A stretch of DNA of 64,000 nucleotides from Stenotrophomonas maltophilia (lineage in GTDB: Bacteria > Pseudomonadota > Gammaproteobacteria > Xanthomonadales > Xanthomonadaceae): contig NZ_LT906480.1 in NCBI RefSeq assembly GCF_900186865.1, positions 1 through 64,000 of the forward strand, written 5' to 3'. This document shows, piece after piece, positions 29,911 through 38,699 of this stretch (its first letter is position 1; every line of letters starts with the position of its first letter). Below the pieces are notes generated by a model that was given only the letters and a program-made list of their open reading frames with translations, had not been told where the DNA came from and ran no database searches. A program made the translations under genes and the position numbers.

Positions 29911-30051
29911 TGCCGGCCAGCGGCCGGCACTACCGAACCGACTGGGGTTTGCCGGCCAGCGGCCGGCACTACCGAACCGACTGGGGTTTGCCGGCCAGCG
30001 GCCGGCACTACCGAACCGACTGGGGTTTTGCCGGCCAGCGGTCGGCACTAC
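29911..30051 (-). repeat. Tandem array of four SMAG elements
   Basis: Copies begin at 29911, 29950, 29989 and 30029, giving a 39-40 bp period with the spacer CGAACCGACTGGGGTT. The last copy has one substitution (GGTCGG). All are in the same orientation. Confidence 0.93.
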
Positions 30052-30120
30052 CGATGGATCGGCATGGCCGCCGTGCCCGTGGGAGAGGGGTACGGAGCAG
30101 CGGCGGCCATGCACAGGCAG

Positions 30121-31036
30121 TCAGGCGGCGAAGTCGAGCACCACGCGGCCTTCGATGGTGCCCGCGTGCATGCGCGCGAACACGTCGTTGATGTTCTCCA
30201 GGCGGTCGGTGCTGACCGTGGCTGCGACCTTGCCTTCGGCGGCGAACTGCAGTGACTCCTGCAGGTCCAGCCGGGTGCCGACGATCGAGCCGCGCACGGT
30301 GATGCCGTTGAGGACCATGCCGAAGATGTCCAGCGGGAAGTTGCCGGGCGGCAGGCCATTGAGCGACACGGTGCCACCGCGGCGGACCATGCCCAGAGCC
30401 TGTTCGAACGCCTTGGGCGACACTGCGGTGACCAGAGCGCCGTGCGCACCGCCGATCTCCTTCTTCAGGAATGCGGCCGGATCGGTGGTACGCGCGTTCA
30501 CGGTGATCTGCGCGCCGAGCTGCCGGGCCAATGCCAGCTTGTTGTCGTCCACGTCCACCGCAGCCACGTTCAGGCCCATCGCACGGGCGTACTGCACCGC
30601 CATGTGGCCCAGGCCACCGATGCCGGAAATCACCACCCAGTCCCCGGGCTTGGTGTCGGTCACCTTCAGGCCCTTGTAGACGGTCACGCCGGCGCACAGC
30701 ACCGGCGCGATCTCGACGAAGCCCACTTCCTTCGGAAGCAGGCCGACATAGTTGGCATCGGCCAGTGCGTACTCGGCGAAGCCGCCGTTGACCGAGTAAC
30801 CGGTGTTGCGCTGCGTCTCGCACAGCGTTTCCCAGCCACCCAGGCAGTGTTCGCAATGGCCACACGCCGAGTACAACCAGGGGATGCCGACCCTGTCGCC
30901 TTCCTTGACGTGCCCTACCCCGCCTCCCACGGCCACGACGTGCCCCACGCCCTCGTGGCCGGGGATGAACGGCGGGTTCGGTTTCACCGGCCAGTCGCCC
31001 TCGGCGGCGTGCAGGTCGGTGTGGCAGACGCCACAG
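30121..31036 (-). pseudogene. adhP: Zinc alcohol dehydrogenase, 3' part (split by the satellite)
   Basis: C-terminal about 305 residues of a zinc-dependent class I-type alcohol dehydrogenase. It keeps [15 protein letters not shown] (catalytic zinc), [12 protein letters not shown], the structural-zinc cysteines [15 protein letters not shown] and the NAD-binding [17 protein letters not shown]. The first 40 residues are missing because the satellite integrated at the codons for CG-VC. An internal ATG at 30987 could give a 288 aa fragment lacking a catalytic zinc ligand. The missing 5' part lies at 41640-41759, and joining the two restores the frame exactly. Confidence 0.92.
31019..31036. other. 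Left attachment site of the satellite
   Basis: GTGTGGCAGACGCCACAG matches the right-end site (41629-41646) at its first six and last seven positions. The 7-bp GCCACAG (31030-31036) is the likely crossover segment, since exchange there rebuilds an intact alcohol dehydrogenase gene. Confidence 0.82.
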
Positions 31037-31156
31037 CTGCCATTTGATTGTCCTATGTGATCTCGTAAGGTCCAATCATTTAAGCAATATCAACATGTTG
31101 CTGATACTTTGAGTCCACTTCAGTCCTATGTAGTCCACTCAAATCCACAGTCCTTT

Positions 31157-31177
31157 GTCGGTAACATTGGCGGTAAT
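31157..31177 (+). promoter_or_regulatory. Candidate integrase arm-binding sites, left
   Basis: Two copies 12 bp apart: GTCGGTAAC (31157-31165) and GGCGGTAAT (31169-31177). The same arrangement, also with a 12-bp period, occurs near the right end at 41555-41575. They overlap the region just upstream of the integrase start. Confidence 0.5.
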
Positions 31178-31208
31178 CTCTACTCCTTCATTGCCAGTTA
31201 CCGTCTTC

Positions 31209-32399
31209 ATGCCTCTGACCGATACCGCTATTCGCAAGACCAAGCCTTCCGCCAGCGTCCAGAAGCTCCGTGATGGTGGTGGCCTGTACCTGCTCTTGCG
31301 CCCTGATGGTGCCAAGTGGTGGCGCTGGGATTACCGCCGGCCAGTGACTGGCAAGCGCAATACGCTGTCGCTGGGTACCTATCCCGATGTAAGCCTGGCC
31401 GTCGCTCGAGAGCGCCACGTCGCAGCACGCAAGCTACTAGCCGGTGGCATCGATCCTGGCGAGCATCGCAAGGCACAGAAGAAGGCAGTCGTTGAGAGTA
31501 GTGCCAGCACGTTTGAGGCTGTTGCAGCGGAGTACTTTTCCATGCGAGCTGGGAAGCTCTCTGCTGAATCAATCAGCCATGAGCGACGCATCGTTGAAAG
31601 AGACTTGAATCCGTACCTTGGCAGATCTCCTGTAGGTGCAATACCTGCACGGGAGCTGCTGGATGCACTGCGAAGGATCGAATCGCGCGGTGCTGTCAAA
31701 ACCGCACACCGTGCTCGGGGGATAGCTGGAAGGGTGTTCCGCTACGCCATAGCTACTGGCCGTGCGGATCGCAATCCGGCAGATGATCTAAGAGGGGCGC
31801 TTGCTTCTTCGGAAGTGCAGCACTTCCCCAGCATTACCGACCCATCCCTGATCACCGGTCTGCTGCGTGCAACGCATGGCTATCAGGGCTCGCCTGTGGT
31901 CCAGGCTGCACTACGGTTGGCCCCTTTGGTGTTTGTACGTCCTGGCGAACTACGCCATGCCCTGTGGGACGACATTGATCTTGATGCAGGTCAGTGGCGC
32001 TTCACCGCAACCAAGACTGGCCAGCCGCACATCGTTCCTCTGGCAGTGCAGGCCGTTGCCATTCTGCGGGAGCTGCACCCGTTGACCTGTCGAGCTAAGT
32101 ACGTTTTCCCTTGCATGATCGGCAAGGGAAGACCCATGAGTGAGAACGCAGTCAATGGCGCACTGCGTCGGCTGGGCTATGAATCTGGCTCCATGACCGG
32201 CCATGGCTTCCGCGCGATGGCGCGCACTGTCTTGGATGAGGTGCTGGGTTTCCGACCAGACTACATCGAGCACCAGCTTGCACATGCCGTGCGTGATCCA
32301 AACGGACGGGCATACAACCGTACGGCTCACCTGGTCGAGCGCGCAAAAATGATGCAGGCATGGGCGGACTATCTGGACGGCCTGAGGACCTCCCCCTGA
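31209..32399 (+). CDS. int: Tyrosine integrase of the P4/DUF4102 type
   Basis: A 396 aa site-specific recombinase adjacent to the left attachment site. The N-terminal arm-binding domain is typical (MPLTDTAIRKTKPSASVQKL, DGGGLYLLLRPDGAKWWRW, RNTLSLGTYPDVSLAVAR), followed by a core-binding domain. The catalytic residues are present: Arg in RPGELRHALW near 244, HxxR in GHGFRAMAR near 331, a following His in LAHA, and the nucleophilic Tyr in RAYNRTAHL near 369. The ATG at 31209 fits the family start; an upstream frame from 31155 adds 18 residues. Confidence 0.95.
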   Translation: MPLTDTAIRKTKPSASVQKLRDGGGLYLLLRPDGAKWWRWDYRRPVTGKRNTLSLGTYPDVSLAVARERHVAARKLLAGGIDPGEHRKAQKKAVVESSASTFEAVAAEYFSMRAGKLSAESISHERRIVERDLNPYLGRSPVGAIPARELLDALRRIESRGAVKTAHRARGIAGRVFRYAIATGRADRNPADDLRGALASSEVQHFPSITDPSLITGLLRATHGYQGSPVVQAALRLAPLVFVRPGELRHALWDDIDLDAGQWRFTATKTGQPHIVPLAVQAVAILRELHPLTCRAKYVFPCMIGKGRPMSENAVNGALRRLGYESGSMTGHGFRAMARTVLDEVLGFRPDYIEHQLAHAVRDPNGRAYNRTAHLVERAKMMQAWADYLDGLRTSP

Positions 32400-32424
32400 C
32401 CCCCCCCCCGTTTTTCCATTTTTC

Positions 32425-32505
32425 ATTTCTGACTTACTGTTTTTGCTGGTTACATTGGTACGCTGGTTACACTCTCTTCCACGTCCTTATATATCAATGA
32501 CTTGC
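32425..32505 (+). repeat. 81-bp iteron repeat, left copy
   Basis: Aligns to the reverse complement of 40842-40922 at about 70 of 81 positions. It contains CTGGTTAC at 32446 and 32463 and the AT-rich CCTTATATATCAATGACTT. A possible replication origin for the satellite primase-helicase. Confidence 0.8.
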
Positions 32506-32854
32506 AATTGATCGAGATGTGTACCGGCCATTGGGTGCTACTGGTTACGGTGGTACACCGGCAAGAAATCGGACGGCATAGGACGCCTTTGGACCGACGC
32601 TTCTATCCGGCCTGATAGCCGTGCCGTTGTGCTTTCGCCCGGCTCTGACGGACACCTGCGGGTGAGTGGAGCCGGGCCCGGCCTCTGAGGGAGGTGGTGC
32701 ACGCCACCGGGCGATGCGCCCGATTCACTCCCTGGCCAACGAGGGCGACGCCCTGTGAATCTGCCTATCGAGTGCAGGCGTTATCGCGTGCACCGACTTG
32801 CCGTGTGCGTCGTTAGGCCTAGAGGAAGCGCCAGGCCATACCTCCAAGGAAGTC

Positions 32855-32869
32855 CATTGGCGTCCAATG
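32855..32869. promoter_or_regulatory. Palindromic operator-like site
   Basis: CATTGGCGTCCAATG is a 6-bp inverted repeat with a 3-bp centre, 127 bp before the alpA-like start. Related TTGGACGC repeats occur at 41103 and 41113 at the other end of the element. Confidence 0.4.
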
Positions 32870-32995
32870 CGGGACTTGTAAGCCGGTCTTTTACACAGGG
32901 CACCGCGTGAGTTCATCTGCGGCGGTCTCTAGCCTCTAACCAAGCCCACAACACAGGGTGGCAGTTGACCCAAAGTCAGCGCCGCGACTTCTCAC

Positions 32996-33268
32996 ATGCT
33001 TGGTTCCCCAACCCCTCCGGCGACCGCACCTGGCCAGCCTGCCGATCATTCCCGGCATGACGCCGGACGCGGTGAGCGCTTCCTGCGCAAGCCCGAAGTG
33101 CTCAGCCGCACCGGCATATCCCGCTCGCACCTGTACGGGCTGATGAAACGTGGCCGGTTCCCCGCATCGATCCCCCTTTCCCCGCGCGTGACCGTCTGGC
33201 TGGAGTCGGACGTGGACGCGTGGATTGCCACCCACATCCCCGACACCCATCTGCGAGTGCAGCCATGA
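32996..33268 (+). CDS. AlpA-family DNA-binding regulator
   Basis: A 90 aa protein whose C-terminal 60 residues form an AlpA/MerR-like winged helix: RFLRKPEVLSRTGISRSHLY, LMKRGRFPASIPLS and WLESDVDAWIATHI. AlpA proteins control excision and early genes in P4-like elements. The N-terminal 27 residues are low-complexity and unconserved, so the true start may be slightly later. Its stop overlaps the start of the next gene by four bases. Confidence 0.85.
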   Translation: MLGSPTPPATAPGQPADHSRHDAGRGERFLRKPEVLSRTGISRSHLYGLMKRGRFPASIPLSPRVTVWLESDVDAWIATHIPDTHLRVQP

Positions 33269-33468
33269 AAGACACCATCGTCCTGACCATCTCCAACCAG
33301 AAATTCAACCTCAGCCCGGAAGAGGCCAAGTTTCTGGCCGAGCATCTGCGCACGGCTGTGGCACAGCCGAATCTGGCGCTGAACTTCTCCCAAAGCCGGA
33401 CCGCGCAAGGCGGCCGCATCGCACTGTCGCGTGGTGTCGCGGGTAGCCGCTCGGTCACTGACTGCTGA
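33265..33468 (+). CDS. Small satellite protein of unknown function
   Basis: A 67 aa product starting at an ATG that overlaps the alpA-like stop (ATGA), so it is translationally coupled. Sequence MKDTIVLTISNQKFNLSPEE is followed by a short helix and a basic tail. An earlier in-frame start at 33220 is less likely. Not recognised. Confidence 0.65.
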   Translation: MKDTIVLTISNQKFNLSPEEAKFLAEHLRTAVAQPNLALNFSQSRTAQGGRIALSRGVAGSRSVTDC

Positions 33469-33477
33469 GGTGCTGCG

Positions 33478-33765
33478 ATGACCAGTTCAAGAGCGTTCCT
33501 ACGCTGCCCGCACTGCGATACCGCCGCCATCGTGCGCACCAGCGTGCTGCATTCCAAACTGCTGCGTGAATCACTGCTCCAGTGTCGCAACGCGCTGTGT
33601 GGCCATACCTTCTCGGCCTACACCGAAATCGTGCGCACGCATACGCAGAGCGCGTGCCCGCGAAATGACATCTGCCTGCCGATCAGCAGTCCTGCTGAAC
33701 GCGCCGCGCTCAGTGCACAGGCCAAGCAAGAGCCCGTCACCACACCTGGCAAGGCACGGCGATGA
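33478..33765 (+). CDS. Ogr/Delta-like zinc-finger late-gene activator
   Basis: A 95 aa protein with the N-terminal zinc-finger spacing of phage P2 Ogr and P4 Delta: CPHCDTAAIVRTS, then CRNALCGHTFSAYTEIV. These proteins activate late promoters of P2-like helpers through RNA polymerase alpha. The C-terminal half is polar and unconserved. Its presence is the strongest single indicator that the element exploits a P2-type helper phage. Confidence 0.85.
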   Translation: MTSSRAFLRCPHCDTAAIVRTSVLHSKLLRESLLQCRNALCGHTFSAYTEIVRTHTQSACPRNDICLPISSPAERAALSAQAKQEPVTTPGKARR

Positions 33766-34061
33766 CGCGCCTGTTGACAGCACCGGCAAACCCGGTGCAG
33801 CATTGCCCCGTCGCCGCACAATCGGCGACCGGGTTTAGCAGCCCGAACCCCAAGGCGCACCAGCGCCCATCGACCGATGCACGGCGCTTTTTTGTTGCTC
33901 GCTGTGTTGTCGCGGGCGACTGCTTGCCAGTTCTACGGCGGGCGGTGCGCGGAGGCCGAAAGGCCTGCCGGCTCCTTGGGTCCGGTCTGCTAACCGCGTA
34001 CCGTCCGTCACCTCGTTTAGCAGCGCGGTGGCGGATTCCAACCTATCCAAGGAATCCTGCC
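33762..34061 (+). other. Ash/Icd-like conserved leader segment
   Basis: This 300-bp stretch is open in frame with the gene at 34062 and encodes ARRFFVARCVVAGDCLPVLR, RAVRGGRKACRLLGSGLLTA and similar sequence resembling the C-terminal block of P4-type Ash (Icd-like) proteins. No ribosome site supports translation from 33762, and a hairpin-plus-T-run (GCGCTTTTTT near 33886) interrupts it. It may be a regulatory RNA region, as in P4 immunity, or an Ash-like gene. Confidence 0.4.
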
Positions 34062-34271
34062 ATGTCTCATGACACCCTGGCCGCGCCGTCGCGCTTTGCC
34101 ACCCGTATCGCACACCACCTCGGCGAAATCGCCGACACCCTCGACTGGGACCATTCCCGCTGGCTGGCGCTGACTGCGCGCCTGGAGGCCACCGGCAAAG
34201 CGCCCGAGGCGCTGACGCTGGGCGAGGTGCAGCACGCCATTGCCGCCACCGTTCAGGAGGCCGCGCGATGA
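34062..34271 (+). CDS. Small satellite protein
   Basis: A 69 aa protein (MSHDTLAAPSRFATRIAHHL and on), helical and acidic, with AAGGA 8 bp upstream of the ATG. The reading frame continues upstream to 33762 without a stop, but this start has the only good ribosome site. It overlaps the next gene by four bases. Function unknown. Confidence 0.65.
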   Translation: MSHDTLAAPSRFATRIAHHLGEIADTLDWDHSRWLALTARLEATGKAPEALTLGEVQHAIAATVQEAAR

Positions 34272-34483
34272 ACGTCTCTGCCCTGAATTTCGCCGTCGCC
34301 AATGACGATGCGGCCACGCATGACCTGTTTAGCGCTGTGCGCCAGTTGCAGCGCATCCACACGATGCCGATGGCTGCACTGACGCAGCTGGTAGCCGCCT
34401 TGGAATGCCGCCCTGGTGCACTGGAAGCACTCTCCGTAGGCCAGCTGCTGGTGATGGTCCGAGACGCGGAGGTGGCTGCATGA
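34268..34483 (+). CDS. Small satellite protein
   Basis: A 71 aa protein coupled by four-base overlaps (ATGA) at both ends, so it belongs to the replication operon. Predicted helical (LFSAVRQLQRIHTMPMAALT, then QLVAAL). Its N-terminus and length do not match any family I recognise. Confidence 0.65.
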   Translation: MNVSALNFAVANDDAATHDLFSAVRQLQRIHTMPMAALTQLVAALECRPGALEALSVGQLLVMVRDAEVAA

Positions 34484-35130
34484 ACACGGAAACCGTAAGA
34501 GTGTCCGGCGTGCCGGGTGTGGCCGATGGCGTGCTGAGCGCCACCATCACCGATACCTGGTTCGATGCCGAGCGCACCGCCCATATTGTCGAGGTGGCTC
34601 GCCGCATCGAGCGGCTGCACAGCAAGGCTTCGCGCCGTCTTGCCATTGTCAGTGGTGAACTGGATGAGGCGCTGGAAGGCCACCCGTTGGAGGACCGCCT
34701 GCGCGAGCGCCTGCTGTGGCCGCTGGAGCGCGATTGCCTGGAGTTGGCCACGGTTGCGGCGCGGGTGCGCGTGCGCCTGTCGTTGTTCGCGCCTGCGCAG
34801 TCACAGGAGCAGTTCGATCGCGGCATGGCCTTGCAGCTGGCCGACCTGCAAGCCGAGCAGGCTGCTGTCGAGCCGCCGCAAGAGCGCGCGCCCAGCGCTG
34901 CACCCATGCCCTACGGCTACTGGATCAGCGAGGACAGCTTCAATCGCGTGGAGCGTGCGCGTTCCGCCTCTTTGCTGCTGTCCAGCGTAGGCGAGGGCAT
35001 CGGCGAGTCCGTGGCGTTGTCGTTCGATGCCGTGGCGGCCAGCGCCGCCTACGTGCATGAAGACCTGGCCGCTGTGGTGGCCAGCGCCCGACACAGCAGT
35101 CAGATGGAGGCCGACGATGACGCGGCCTGA
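34480..35130 (+). CDS. Satellite protein of unknown function
   Basis: A 216 aa acidic, helical protein. The middle (TAHIVEVARRIERLHSKASR and LLWPLERDCLELATVAARVR) suggests a helical bundle. It starts in an ATGA overlap with the upstream gene and ends 14 bp inside the primase gene. Position directly before the primase suggests a replication accessory role, which is inference only. Confidence 0.65.
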   Translation: MNTETVRVSGVPGVADGVLSATITDTWFDAERTAHIVEVARRIERLHSKASRRLAIVSGELDEALEGHPLEDRLRERLLWPLERDCLELATVAARVRVRLSLFAPAQSQEQFDRGMALQLADLQAEQAAVEPPQERAPSAAPMPYGYWISEDSFNRVERARSASLLLSSVGEGIGESVALSFDAVAASAAYVHEDLAAVVASARHSSQMEADDDAA

Positions 35131-35968
35131 GGGATTCATTGCCGCACTGCGTGCGGCAGGACTATGCGTGGCTACGGGCGATGCTGTCCTGGCCAATGGC
35201 CGTCTGTGCCGCGTCCGCGCCGAGGGCGATGGCAGCGGCCAGCGCAGCGGCTGGTATGTGCTGCATGCAGGCCCGCCTCAGGCCGGTGCCTATGGCAACT
35301 GGAAGACCGGGCTCAATGAGTCCTGGTGCGAAGCTGGAAGCGAGGCACTCAGCGAGGCCGACCGCGCGATGCTGCGCGAGGCCGTGGTGCGCGCACAACG
35401 CCAGCAGCAGGCCGAACGCGCCCAGCGCCAAGCTGTGGCCCGGCAGCAGGCGCGTGAGCGCTGGCAGCGCGCCAGCGCTGCTACGCCCGACCATCCTTAC
35501 CTGGTGGCCAAGGGCGTGGGCGTGCACGGCCTGCGTCAGCTGGACGGCCTGTTGCTGGTGCCCCTGCGCGATGCACAGGGGCGGCTGTGGAGCCTGCAAA
35601 CTATCGCCGCCGATGGCAGCAAGCGCTTCCTGGCCGGTGGCCGTAAGCGTGGTCTGTACTACGCCGTAGGCCGCACGGTCAGCGACGTGGTGTGCATCGC
35701 CGAAGGCTATGCCACTGCCGCCAGCATCCATGAGGCCACCGGCCACCCCACCGCCGTGGCCTTCGATGCCGGGAACCTGGAGCCGGTGGCGTGCGCCCTG
35801 CGCGCCAAGTTCCCCTCGGCGGTGATCGTGGTGTGCGCCGATGACGATGCGGCCACCGCCTCGCGGCTGGGCATCAATCCGGGCGTGGCCAACGCCCAGC
35901 GCGCCGCCGATGCCGTGGGCGGGGTGGTAGCCATGCCGCCGCGGCCCAGCCATGAGGCCACCTCCTGA
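35117..35968 (+). CDS. TOPRIM-domain primase of the satellite
   Basis: A 283 aa protein. The N-terminal half contains a long basic helical segment (ALSEADRAMLREAVVRAQRQ onward), then DHPYLVAKGVGVHGLR and PLRDAQGRLWSLQTI, typical of phage primase-like proteins. The TOPRIM fold follows: VCIAEGYATAASI near residue 193 with the metal-binding Glu, and VIVVCADDD near 239 with the DxD. It would prime satellite DNA synthesis together with the downstream helicase. The ATG at 35117 lies inside the upstream gene's end. Confidence 0.85.
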   Translation: MTRPEGFIAALRAAGLCVATGDAVLANGRLCRVRAEGDGSGQRSGWYVLHAGPPQAGAYGNWKTGLNESWCEAGSEALSEADRAMLREAVVRAQRQQQAERAQRQAVARQQARERWQRASAATPDHPYLVAKGVGVHGLRQLDGLLLVPLRDAQGRLWSLQTIAADGSKRFLAGGRKRGLYYAVGRTVSDVVCIAEGYATAASIHEATGHPTAVAFDAGNLEPVACALRAKFPSAVIVVCADDDAATASRLGINPGVANAQRAADAVGGVVAMPPRPSHEATS

Positions 35969-36026
35969 TGATTTCTCTCTTTACCCCGAAGGCGCAGCGC
36001 GCCGACGCGGCACTGGAGCCCCGTGC

Positions 36027-37877
36027 ATGAGCAACGTCACCTCTGTCGATTTCAATGATGCCGCCAAGAACGCCGGCACTGGCGCCGTACGCGGTTCGAT
36101 TCAGCGCGCCGTGCGCAAGGGCGCCAAGGGCAGGACCAAGGGCAACAAGGACGCCGTCGACAGCGCCAGTGCTGCACGGGCCCACTACCAGCTCAACGAG
36201 ACCGGCGTGTACTACGTCGGTGTCACCGAAGACGGTGACCTGGCCGAGCCGGTGTTTGTCTGCTCGCCGTTGAAGGTCGAGGCCAAGACCCGCGACAGCC
36301 AGAGCGAGCAATGGGGGCGGTTGCTGACTTGGACCGATGCCGATGGCCATCCCCACCAGTGGGCGGCACCTGCGGAAATGCTGGTGGGCGACCCGCGCGA
36401 GTTCGTGCGCCAGCTGGCAGCGGGCGGTGTGGAAATGTCGGCCCACCGCAACACGATGCAGCGGCTGTTGGCCTACATCATTCAGGAGCGCATCGACACC
36501 CGCGCCCGTAACGTGGCCGTGCCGGGCTGGCATGAGGGCCGCTATGTGCTGCCCAATGGCGAAAGCTACGGCAATGGCGCGGAGCGGCTGGTCTACCAGC
36601 ACAGCGGTGGATTGCAGCATCACTATGCGGCGGTCGGCTCGTTGGAGGACTGGCGATGCGACGTGGCCCGGCGCTGCCAGGACAATTCGCGCTTGGTGCT
36701 GGCGGTGTCGGCGATGTTCGCGGGGCCCTTGCTGCACTTCACTGGCGCTACGGGCGGTGGCTTCCACCTGGTCGGCAGCAGCAGTAGCGGCAAGAGCACC
36801 GCGCTGCGCGTGGCGGCCAGCGTGGTGGGTCCCCCGGAATACGCCCGCGAATGGCGCAGCACCGCCAACGGTCTGGAAGGCGTGGCGGTACTGCACAACG
36901 ATGCCACGCTGATTCTGGATGAACTGGCGCAGATCGACCCCAAGCAGGCCGGTGATGCGGCCTATCTGCTGGCCAACGGCAACGGCAAGAGCCGCGCCAA
37001 CCGGGCCGGTGAGGCCCGTGCGGCGGCACGCTGGCGGGTGCTGATCCTGTCGGCCGGTGAGGTCGGATTGGCGCAGCACATGGCCGAGGTGGGCAAGCAG
37101 GCACGGGCGGGCCAGTCCGTGCGCCTGGCCGACGTACCCGCCGAGGCCGAGGGCGGGCACGGCGTGTTTGAGCGCCTGCACGATGCCAGCGACGGCGCGG
37201 CACTGTCGGCCCTGCTCAAGGACGCGGCAGCACGCACCTACGGCGCACCGTGGCCGCTGTGGATGGGCTACCTGACCCAGCAGGACAGCCCGACGCTGAC
37301 CGCCCAGCTGCGCGAATCGACCGACCGATTCCTGGCCAGCTACGTACCCGAAGATGCCTCGGGGGAGGTGCGCCGGGTGGCCGAGCGCTTTGCTGTTGTC
37401 GCCTTTGCTGGGGAGTTGGCCAGCACCTGCCGCCACCGCATCACCGGTTGGCCCAAGGGCGAGGCGACACGGGGCGTGGCGACGTGCTTCCAGGCATGGC
37501 TGCAACGTCGGGGCGGTTCCGGCAGCGCCGACACCGACGAACTGCTTGCGCGCGTGCGTGCGTTCTTTGAAGCCCATGGCGAGAGTCGCCTGGAGCTGCT
37601 GCGCGGCCCCGAAGGCACAGTGCCGGTGCGCGACCGTGTAGGTTTCCGACGCTTCGATGAGGTCGGATTGACGGAATACCTGGTGCTGCAGGAGGCGTTC
37701 AGGCGCGAGCTGTGTGCGGGCTTTGATGTGCGCTTGGCCGCACGCACGCTGGCTGAGGCCGGATGGCTTAAGCGCAGTGCCGATGGTAGGCCCTCACAAG
37801 CTGTGCGCATCCCCGGCCTGGGCGCTATCCGCGTCTTCGTCTTTGACCCTCGCAAGGTTCACGACAGCGGCCTGTAA
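36027..37877 (+). CDS. DUF927-domain helicase of the satellite
   Basis: A 616 aa protein with a basic N-terminal region (RKGAKGRTKGNKD) and a central ATPase. Walker A GSSSSGKST lies near residue 250 and Walker B TLILDELAQ near 290. The surrounding blocks (VPGWHEGRYVLPNGESYG, STANGLEGVAVLHNDATLIL, LANGNGKSRANRAG) are those of DUF927 proteins paired with primases in mobile elements. GGAG precedes the ATG at 36027; an in-frame ATG at 35952 is less likely. With the primase it replaces the fused alpha protein of phage P4. Confidence 0.88.
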   Translation: MSNVTSVDFNDAAKNAGTGAVRGSIQRAVRKGAKGRTKGNKDAVDSASAARAHYQLNETGVYYVGVTEDGDLAEPVFVCSPLKVEAKTRDSQSEQWGRLLTWTDADGHPHQWAAPAEMLVGDPREFVRQLAAGGVEMSAHRNTMQRLLAYIIQERIDTRARNVAVPGWHEGRYVLPNGESYGNGAERLVYQHSGGLQHHYAAVGSLEDWRCDVARRCQDNSRLVLAVSAMFAGPLLHFTGATGGGFHLVGSSSSGKSTALRVAASVVGPPEYAREWRSTANGLEGVAVLHNDATLILDELAQIDPKQAGDAAYLLANGNGKSRANRAGEARAAARWRVLILSAGEVGLAQHMAEVGKQARAGQSVRLADVPAEAEGGHGVFERLHDASDGAALSALLKDAAARTYGAPWPLWMGYLTQQDSPTLTAQLRESTDRFLASYVPEDASGEVRRVAERFAVVAFAGELASTCRHRITGWPKGEATRGVATCFQAWLQRRGGSGSADTDELLARVRAFFEAHGESRLELLRGPEGTVPVRDRVGFRRFDEVGLTEYLVLQEAFRRELCAGFDVRLAARTLAEAGWLKRSADGRPSQAVRIPGLGAIRVFVFDPRKVHDSGL

Positions 37878-37949
37878 GCGGCGCTGTCTTTCACACCGTT
37901 AGCCGACACAGTGTCGGCGAGCCCCCCATCGTTTCAACGGAGATTCAAC

Positions 37950-38699
37950 ATGAGCAACATCGAGACCACCACCACCACCACCTCCGAACTGGCTACCCAA
38001 CCCGGCGAAGGTGCCGAGGTAGCGTCGGTATCGGAGAATAGGCGGCGGCTGAACGAGCTGGCCCAGCAGTTGGCCAGCGCAGTGCAGCGCAAGCGCGCCC
38101 TGGTGGGCAAGGTCGATACGATGCAGCGCGCCAAACAGGCTGCACAGGGTGACGCCGCCGCTGCACGTCAGCAGTGGGGGGCCAAACTGCGCCAGAGCGA
38201 TGGCACGCTGACCCGTGACATTCAGAAGCTGCGCGCCAACGAGCGCTCGGCGCTCTCGCTGGCTGAGGAATATGAGGCGATGGAGGGCGAAATCGCGGCT
38301 GAGCTGCCGCGCCTGGAGCTGGAGTTGGCTGAGGCTGCGGATCGTTGCCTCAGCACGACGAACGGTGTCATCAGAGAGGCTGCCAGTCAGGCCTATGGGC
38401 AGTTGCTGGAGCAAGCGGGCGATAGCCTGGCGGTCGCCTTCGCACTGTTCTCGAGAGCGGAGAACGCGGGCGTGAACCATCGGCAGGCAGCCAGTGACGA
38501 CGAACTGGCCAGCGCGTTTTTCGGCAACCTCTGCAACGCGGTGCGCCATCGTTTGGACGATGCCACAGTGACTGAGCAGGTTGCGGAACGCTTGGCATTG
38601 CCGCCGATGGATATGAGCGAGGTGGACATGCAGCTGGCAGGCAGTACTGCCGCCCGTATCAGGCGGCGGGTAGAGCTCAATGCAGAGGGCGTGGCGTGA
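37950..38699 (+). CDS. Coiled-coil protein, possibly Psu-like
   Basis: A 249 aa acidic protein with a Thr-rich start (MSNIETTTTTTSELATQPGE). A long coiled coil covers residues 45-150, followed by a helical C-terminal part (SQAYGQLLEQAGDSLAVAFA). The layout of coiled coil followed by a helical body, and its place before a structural gene, resemble the P4 polarity-suppression/capsid-decoration protein Psu, but no signature is decisive. A scaffolding role is an alternative. ACGGAG precedes the ATG. Its stop overlaps the portal GTG start. Confidence 0.55.
   Translation: MSNIETTTTTTSELATQPGEGAEVASVSENRRRLNELAQQLASAVQRKRALVGKVDTMQRAKQAAQGDAAAARQQWGAKLRQSDGTLTRDIQKLRANERSALSLAEEYEAMEGEIAAELPRLELELAEAADRCLSTTNGVIREAASQAYGQLLEQAGDSLAVAFALFSRAENAGVNHRQAASDDELASAFFGNLCNAVRHRLDDATVTEQVAERLALPPMDMSEVDMQLAGSTAARIRRRVELNAEGVA

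Larger units (their letters stand above)
32400..32995. other. Satellite control region without genes
   Basis: No protein gene is supported here. The segment holds the left iteron-bearing inverted repeat (32425-32505), a third CTGGTTAC copy at 32541, a group of GC-rich hairpins around 32638-32760, and a palindrome CATTGGCGTCCAATG at 32855-32869 that could be an operator upstream of the alpA-like gene. Confidence 0.6.

Noticed and set aside
30008..31075. 355-codon minus-strand frame overlapping the dehydrogenase fragment
   Set aside because: It is a shifted reading of the dehydrogenase gene and SMAG repeats; the dehydrogenase frame has all the family motifs.
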